Below are positions 45,573 through 49,955 of a DNA stretch of 49,955 bases, piece after piece (positions within the stretch are counted from its first letter, which is position 1; each line of letters begins with the position of its first letter). The position numbers and the translations under genes are program-made. Below the pieces are notes generated by a model. It was not told where the DNA came from. It saw nothing but the letters and a program-made list of their open reading frames with translations, and made no database searches. Source of the DNA: Myxococcales bacterium (GTDB lineage: Bacteria; Myxococcota_A; Polyangia; Haliangiales; Haliangiaceae); contig JAQBQF010000066.1 of the NCBI GenBank assembly GCA_028287115.1, positions 1-49,955 of the forward strand, written 5' to 3'.

Positions 45573-45849
45573 GCGCTCGACCTCCGAGATCGTGCAGAAA
45601 ACGCGCCGCTCAGCCCCCGACAATGCCGCGCACAAACGAGCGGCAGCACTCCACCGCGACCGAGCGAGGAGTCGCGTCGCGAGGTGAGGACGTGCTCGGC
45701 GCACGGACTGCGACCGAGCGCCGCCGTCTCGACGAGATCGCGGCGCGCACGGGCCTCGCAGCTCTAGGATCTAGACTCGTTCTATCACCGTCGTCGATCG
45801 TGAAGCGTTGGTGCCCGCGGTCCTGGTTCCTACGGGAGTGCGCCGCACC

Positions 45850-47478
45850 TCATTCGATGATGTAGACCGCGCCGGCACCCGTCGCGCTGTTGTCGGTCTG
45901 ATCGCCGCCGATCCCGGTTGCGGCGCTGGCCTCGGCGTCGGCGCCCGCCGCGAGCGTCTTCCCGTCGCCGGAGAGCGCCACGGCTAAGCCGAACTGGTCA
46001 CTGGCATCGGTGTTCGACGCCTTGACGTAGGCCAGCTGGGTCCAGGACGTGCCCGCGCGGTGAAACATGTAGGCCGCTCCACTGCGTATCTTGCTGTTGT
46101 CGGCCTGGTCGCCACCGATTCCGGTGGTTGCGCTAGCTTCGCCCGGGGCGCCGGCCGCGAGCGAGTTGCCGTCCGCGGAGATCGCAATGTTCCAGCCGAG
46201 CGCATCGGACGCGTCGGTGTTCGAAGCCTTGATGTACGCCTGCTGCGTCCACGTGGTACCGGCACGGGTGAGCACGTAGACCGCGCCGGCCGACACGGCA
46301 GAGTTGTCAGCCTGGTTGCCGCCGATTCCCGTGGCGGCGCTGGACTCGAGCGCGGCGCCGATCGCGAGCGTGTTGCCGTCTGACGAGACGGCGACGCTAG
46401 CTCCGAAGGAGTCGATCGAGCCGGGGTTCGACGCCTTGACGTAGGCCTGTTGGCTCCACGTCGTCCCTGCGCGAGTGAACACGTAGACCGCGCCACTCTC
46501 CACGAGGCTGTTGTCGCTCTGGTTGCCGTTGACGCCGATCGCCGCGCTGGACTCGTGCGTCGCGCCGACGGCAAGCGTGTTTCCATCGGACGACAGCGCC
46601 AGGTTCTTGCCAAACTGATCGTTGGCGTTGGTGTTCGATGCCTTGACGTACGCCTGCTGCGTCCACGCGGTCCCGGCCCGGGTGAGCACGTACACCGCTC
46701 CGGCCGACACGGCAGAGTTGTCGGCCTGGTTGCCGCCGACCCCGGTGGCGGCGCTGGCCTCGAGGGAGGCGCCGACCGCGAGCGTGTTGCCGTCGCTGGA
46801 CAGAGCGACGCACCAGCCAAAGCGGTCGCTGACATTGGTGTTCGACGCCTTGACGTATGCCTGCTGGTTCCAGGTCGCGCCGGCGCGCGTGAACACGTAT
46901 ACCGCGCCGCTTTGGCTTGCGGAGTTGTCCGCCTGGTTGCCGTTGATCCCGGTCGCGGCGCTGGCTTCGGCGAAGGCGCCGACCGCGAGCGTGCTGCCGT
47001 CGGCCGACAGCGCAACGCTCGTACCGAACTGGTCGTAGGTGCCGGTATTCGACGCCTTGACGTACGCCTGTTGGGTCCATGTTGCGCCGACGCGCGTGAA
47101 CACGAAGACGGCGCCGCTCCCGAGCTCGCTGACGTCTGCCTGGTTGCCGTTGATGCCGGTCGCCGCGCTCGACTCAGTCCACGCCCCGACCGCGAGCGTG
47201 CTGCCATCTTCGGACATCGCGAGGCTCCATCCGAACTCCTGGCCGATCGGCGCATTCGAGGGCTTGAGGTAGGTCTCGCTGCGCCCGACAAAACCGCCGT
47301 CGGCCTCAGGACCGCCATCGCCCGCAACGTCGCCACCAAGCGGATCGAAATGCAGCCGACCGCACGCGGGTACGAGCGCGAGCAGAGCGATCACGACCTG
47401 AAACGCACGCCGGGTGCGCGTGCTCTCGGGCGGCACATACTCGAACCGGAATGCGGAGCTCAGGGAGATGCTGTTCAT
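45850..47478 (-). CDS. FG-GAP repeat lipoprotein, seven near-identical repeats (propeller-like)
   Basis: 542 residues from the ATG at 47478; the ATG at 47502 and a GTG at 47436 are alternatives, and none has a clear ribosome site. The signal ends FQVVIALLALVPAC. Seven repeats of about 69 residues follow, each with DQFGxSVALSxDGNTLAVGA, SSAATGIGGNQADNS, SGAVYVFTRAG and TWTQQAYVKASNT. The first is more diverged. The DNA repeats are about 207 bp and highly alike. Such FG-GAP/integrin-alpha-like proteins form calcium-binding seven-bladed propellers on the surface; the number seven fits one closed propeller. The N-terminal linker is Gly/Asp-rich. Confidence 0.88.
   Translation of the reverse strand: MNSISLSSAFRFEYVPPESTRTRRAFQVVIALLALVPACGRLHFDPLGGDVAGDGGPEADGGFVGRSETYLKPSNAPIGQEFGWSLAMSEDGSTLAVGAWTESSAATGINGNQADVSELGSGAVFVFTRVGATWTQQAYVKASNTGTYDQFGTSVALSADGSTLAVGAFAEASAATGINGNQADNSASQSGAVYVFTRAGATWNQQAYVKASNTNVSDRFGWCVALSSDGNTLAVGASLEASAATGVGGNQADNSAVSAGAVYVLTRAGTAWTQQAYVKASNTNANDQFGKNLALSSDGNTLAVGATHESSAAIGVNGNQSDNSLVESGAVYVFTRAGTTWSQQAYVKASNPGSIDSFGASVAVSSDGNTLAIGAALESSAATGIGGNQADNSAVSAGAVYVLTRAGTTWTQQAYIKASNTDASDALGWNIAISADGNSLAAGAPGEASATTGIGGDQADNSKIRSGAAYMFHRAGTSWTQLAYVKASNTDASDQFGLAVALSGDGKTLAAGADAEASAATGIGGDQTDNSATGAGAVYIIE
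45873..47272. repeat. Seven tandem 207-bp coding repeats
   Basis: The unit of about 69 codons recurs seven times across the lipoprotein gene, with long identical stretches around the GGNQADNS and TQQAYVKASNT segments. Such an array can change copy number by recombination. Confidence 0.85.
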
Positions 47479-47639
47479 TCTGCGGGTTCGGAACACCGAC
47501 ATCCAGTTTGGAAACCCAATTGCACTTTCATCCGCCGCGGTGAAGACGCTGGGCCTAGCTTGAGCGGCTTGACGCCTGTCCGCACGATCTCGCCGTCGCG
47601 CGCGATCTGGAGTCGGGCAGTACCTGTTCGCGGCGAGAT

Positions 47640-48104
47640 CTACGGCGCGCACAGGGCGCCGTACGTCTTGCACGTGCCGACCGCGAGCGCATCGCAATGA
47701 TGATGAAGGCCGTCGGCGGGATCGAACATGCACGCCGAGCTCGGGCCGCAGGCCGCGCCCCACTGCTCGCAGGTGCCCTGGATCGCGCGCGTGCACAGCT
47801 TGTAGATGTGATCCGCCGGGTCGTACATGCAGCTGTCGGCCGGCGCGCAAGGCGAGCCGAAGTGGAAGCAGGCCCCCGCGCCACCGGCCAGGCACGTGAA
47901 GTAGGTCGCCGTGGCAGCATGAAAGGCACAGCTAGGCTTGAGGCAGCCGACGTTAGGCAAGGTCGCCGGGGGCGCCGGCGTCGCGGAGCCCGATCCCGTG
48001 CCGACGGCGACGGTGTGCGGATCGCCTTTGGTGGCCGGCTTCGCGTCGGGCGTGTGACCTCCGCACGCGGCGGCGACGAGCAAGATCACGCAGATCCGTA
48101 ACAC
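47640..48104 (-). CDS. Cys-repeat lipoprotein
   Basis: 154 residues from the GTG at 48104 (VLRICVILLVAAAC, Cys14), preceded by a TATATT box. The frame extends further but into the divergent gene. The mature part begins with a Gly/Ser/Ala/Pro-rich linker, then has three Cys-rich modules of the same plan: CAFHAATATYFTCLAGGAGA-C with FHFGSPCAPADSCMYDPAD, then YKLCTRAIQGTCEQWGAACG with SACMFDPAD, then HHHCDALAVGTCKTYGALCA. The Cys pairs should form disulfides. I do not recognise the family. Probably surface exposed. Confidence 0.8.
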   Translation of the reverse strand: MLRICVILLVAAACGGHTPDAKPATKGDPHTVAVGTGSGSATPAPPATLPNVGCLKPSCAFHAATATYFTCLAGGAGACFHFGSPCAPADSCMYDPADHIYKLCTRAIQGTCEQWGAACGPSSACMFDPADGLHHHCDALAVGTCKTYGALCAP

Positions 48105-48116
48105 CGCGTGAATATA
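48105..48116 (-). promoter_or_regulatory. TANNNT box (TATATT) 6 nt before a GTG start
   Basis: On the minus strand TATATT (48111-48116), CACGCG, GTG at 48104. No Shine-Dalgarno fits in the space. It argues for the GTG. Confidence 0.5.
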
Positions 48117-48182
48117 GCGCGGCCACCATGAAAATCCCGTTTCGACCAAACCGAGTTCTCGCCCGACGAGTCGTGTTCGGTG

Positions 48183-48195
48183 TAGGTTCATCTCG
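48183..48195 (+). promoter_or_regulatory. TANNNT box (TAGGTT) 7 nt before hydrolase-like lipoprotein ATG
   Basis: TAGGTT at 48183-48188, preceded by TG, then 7 bases and the ATG at 48196. It is divergent from the TATATT box at 48111. Confidence 0.4.
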
Positions 48196-49955
48196 ATGCG
48201 GGTTGCCTGGTCTTTGCTCGTCGTTTTCGCCGCGTGTAGCAGCGATACCGCGCTGCCAATCAAGGCCGAGTGCAATCCTCTTGGCGTCAACCACTGCATG
48301 ACGCCTTGGCCCTCGTCGGCGTTCGAGGTCGACGATATGTCGACGCCTACCGGCCGTCATCTCGCGATCCCAGAAGGCACGCTACCGACGAACTTCGACG
48401 GAATCGCGATCGATCCCGCCGGCTGGAATGTCGCGGATGGCTTCTCGCCCGCTGCGCCGATGGTGATGTCATTTGTCGGGGGCGTGTCTCCCGACGGACT
48501 GCCACCGCCCGACAACATGGACCTGTCACTCGCGCCCAACAGCCCGACCGTGATCGTCGACATGACGACGGGTCTACGCGTCGCGCATTTTGCCGAGATC
48601 GACATGCAAGCGGATGCAACGCCTGACTCGCAGGCGCTGTTTCTTCGCCCCGCGCAGCGGCTGATCGGCGGCCATCGCTATGCGGTCGCGATCACGAATC
48701 GCGTGAAGGCGAAGGACGGCGGAGATCTGGCGATTCCACCCGGCTTCGCGGCACTGCGGGACGGGCACCACACGGATCACGTGCTGCTCGAGGACATGCG
48801 CCCGCGCTTCCAGGACGTGCTCGGTGCGCTCGATACCGCGGGCTTCCCCGAGACCGAGCTCGTCGTCGCGTGGGACTTCACCGTCGCCTCGGACGACTTT
48901 CTCCATCGCGACATGATCGCCGCACGTGATCGCGCGATGGCGGCGCTCGCGAATCATCCCATTCAGTTCACGGTCGTGACCGACGAGATCAGCCCCACGG
49001 ATCCGATTCGCCGCAAGATCACCGGCACCCTCGATGCACCGCTGTTCCTGACCAACGGCGGCGCCGCGAACGTCACGGGCACGGTGATCGCGCGCGATGC
49101 ACAAGGCCTGCCGGCCGTGCAGGGGTTCTATCAAATTCCGTTCACCGCGATCGTCCCGGCGTGTGCGTACACCGCGACTTCGCCGGTCGGCATGGTGATC
49201 TACGGCCATGGCCTGATGGGGGCGTCGGACCAGACCGCCAGCGGGACCCAGCGCACGGCTGCAGCCGAGCTGTGCATGGTGTTCGTAGGCACCGACATGC
49301 GTGGCATGTCCGAGGTCGACGTCAACGCGGTCGCGCGCGCTCTCAACGAAGCGACTCACGCCGATGAAGTGATGGAGGTGCTCGAGCAAGGCATCGTCAA
49401 TCACATCACGCTCGTGCAAGCGATGAAGACGACGTTTGCGACGCAGCTGTTCGTCGACGCGGCGCAGAGTAACAAGCGCCTCGTCGATCCGAATCAGGTC
49501 GTCTACTACGGGCTATCGCAAGGCGGCATCTTCGGTGCGCCCGTGCTCGCGTACGAACCAACGATCACGCGCGGTGTGATCGGGGTTGGCGCGGCGAACT
49601 ACTCGATGCTGCTCGATCGCTCCGCCGACTGGCCGACCTATCGAATCATCTTGAACGGTGGTTACAGCGACGCGCTCGACGACACGCTCGTCATCGGCCT
49701 GTGCCAGATGCGGTGGGACAAGACCGAAGGTTCGGGCATCGTCAATACGGTGCTTGCCGGTCCGCCGACCACGACGCAGCCGAAACAGATCCTGATGCAG
49801 ATCGCACTCGGCGACGAGCAGGTCCCGAACCTCGGCTCGTACTGGGAAGCGCGCTCGATGGGCATCCCCGTGCTCGGTCCCTCGCCGGTGACACCGTGGG
49901 GTCTGACGCTGCAGAGCACGCCACTCGCGAGCGGGAGCGCGCTCGTGATCGAAGA
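48196..49955 (+). CDS. Alpha/beta-hydrolase-like lipoprotein, 3' end outside window
   Basis: The frame is open from the ATG at 48196 to the window edge, 586 complete codons with no stop. Signal MRVAWSLLVVFAAC (Cys14). Early residues read CNPLGVNHCMTPWPSSAFEV, as in large extracellular lipase-like proteins of myxobacteria. About residues 335-345 there is YGHGLMGASD (oxyanion region), and about 440 YYGLSQGGIFGAPVLAYEP, a GxSxG nucleophile elbow with Ser in GLSQGG. It is thus likely a secreted, outer-membrane-anchored esterase or lipase; the acid and His residues are not assignable with confidence, and the C-terminus is missing. Confidence 0.85.
   Translation, partial: MRVAWSLLVVFAACSSDTALPIKAECNPLGVNHCMTPWPSSAFEVDDMSTPTGRHLAIPEGTLPTNFDGIAIDPAGWNVADGFSPAAPMVMSFVGGVSPDGLPPPDNMDLSLAPNSPTVIVDMTTGLRVAHFAEIDMQADATPDSQALFLRPAQRLIGGHRYAVAITNRVKAKDGGDLAIPPGFAALRDGHHTDHVLLEDMRPRFQDVLGALDTAGFPETELVVAWDFTVASDDFLHRDMIAARDRAMAALANHPIQFTVVTDEISPTDPIRRKITGTLDAPLFLTNGGAANVTGTVIARDAQGLPAVQGFYQIPFTAIVPACAYTATSPVGMVIYGHGLMGASDQTASGTQRTAAAELCMVFVGTDMRGMSEVDVNAVARALNEATHADEVMEVLEQGIVNHITLVQAMKTTFATQLFVDAAQSNKRLVDPNQVVYYGLSQGGIFGAPVLAYEPTITRGVIGVGAANYSMLLDRSADWPTYRIILNGGYSDALDDTLVIGLCQMRWDKTEGSGIVNTVLAGPPTTTQPKQILMQIALGDEQVPNLGSYWEARSMGIPVLGPSPVTPWGLTLQSTPLASGSALVIE

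Noticed and set aside
45573..45849. Possible small gene in the 277-base gap
   Set aside because: Only a short Arg-rich frame without a start signal.

Overview
The window looks like chromosomal DNA of a GC-rich myxobacterium-like bacterium (phylum Myxococcota, perhaps the Kofleriaceae/Haliangium side). This is inferred from content: a Hanks-type Ser/Thr kinase and a PP2C phosphatase, MopE-type and thrombospondin-type-3 metal-binding lipoproteins, an AgmX/PglI-type C-terminal domain, FG-GAP lipoproteins, an Oar-like TonB receptor, and very many single-gene lipoproteins. I see no rRNA, tRNA, CRISPR, prophage or insertion sequence. The window is gene-dense (43 supported CDS, two of them cut by the edges) and no gene-free stretch exceeds 300 bases.

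Layout. 1-3760: end of a MoxR ATPase, a long inverted repeat, then a DUF58 gene and a BatA-like gene that overlap by 1 nt. 3949-11464: an Ig-domain lipoprotein, a Cys/Gly-rich lipoprotein, NagZ, a MopE-motif lipoprotein and another lipoprotein. 11607-18901: a beta-barrel-like protein with a textbook promoter, RadA, a helical-repeat protein, a thrombospondin-type-3 lipoprotein, a TPR protein whose 3' end has been tandemly copied, and a membrane/coiled-coil protein. 19036-24144: a two-gene operon for a lipoprotein with SbsA-type Ig domains and an Oar-like TonB receptor. 24324-27535: a cinA-thpR-recA operon with a strong terminator. 27633-29392: PP2C phosphatase, YceI-like protein and a coupled lipoprotein. 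29393-32212: a coiled-coil repeat protein, an AgmX-type lipoprotein and a phospholipase-D-like lipoprotein. 32375-37413: Fur, XseB, a truncated-looking prenyl synthase, an FHA-GGDEF cyclase and a lytic transglycosylase lipoprotein. 37488-41817: an SDR dehydrogenase, two tandem paralogous exported proteins and a divergent Ser/Thr kinase. 41811-43964: a PDZ-like anchored protein, the bfr/bfd iron-storage pair under a Fur-box promoter, and a lipoprotein. 44027-49955: an alpha/beta hydrolase, a PsiE-like membrane protein, a seven-repeat FG-GAP lipoprotein, a Cys-repeat lipoprotein and a hydrolase lipoprotein that runs off the window.

Themes. Cell-envelope business dominates: about 14 predicted lipoproteins, peptidoglycan recycling and cleavage (NagZ, Slt) and a TonB system. 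Iron control can be read directly: a Fur gene and a Fur-box-like operator lying over the bfd-bfr promoter. DNA repair is represented by recA, radA and xseB.

The most interesting signal is regulatory. At least nine gene starts, mostly lone lipoprotein genes, have a TANNNT box exactly 6 nt before the start codon and no visible Shine-Dalgarno sequence. A tenth has 7 nt and an eleventh 8 nt. Other genes (recA, bfr, the TonB operon, the TPR gene) have ordinary ribosome-binding sites. This suggests that many transcripts here are leaderless and start at the initiation codon. It also explains several GTG and TTG starts.
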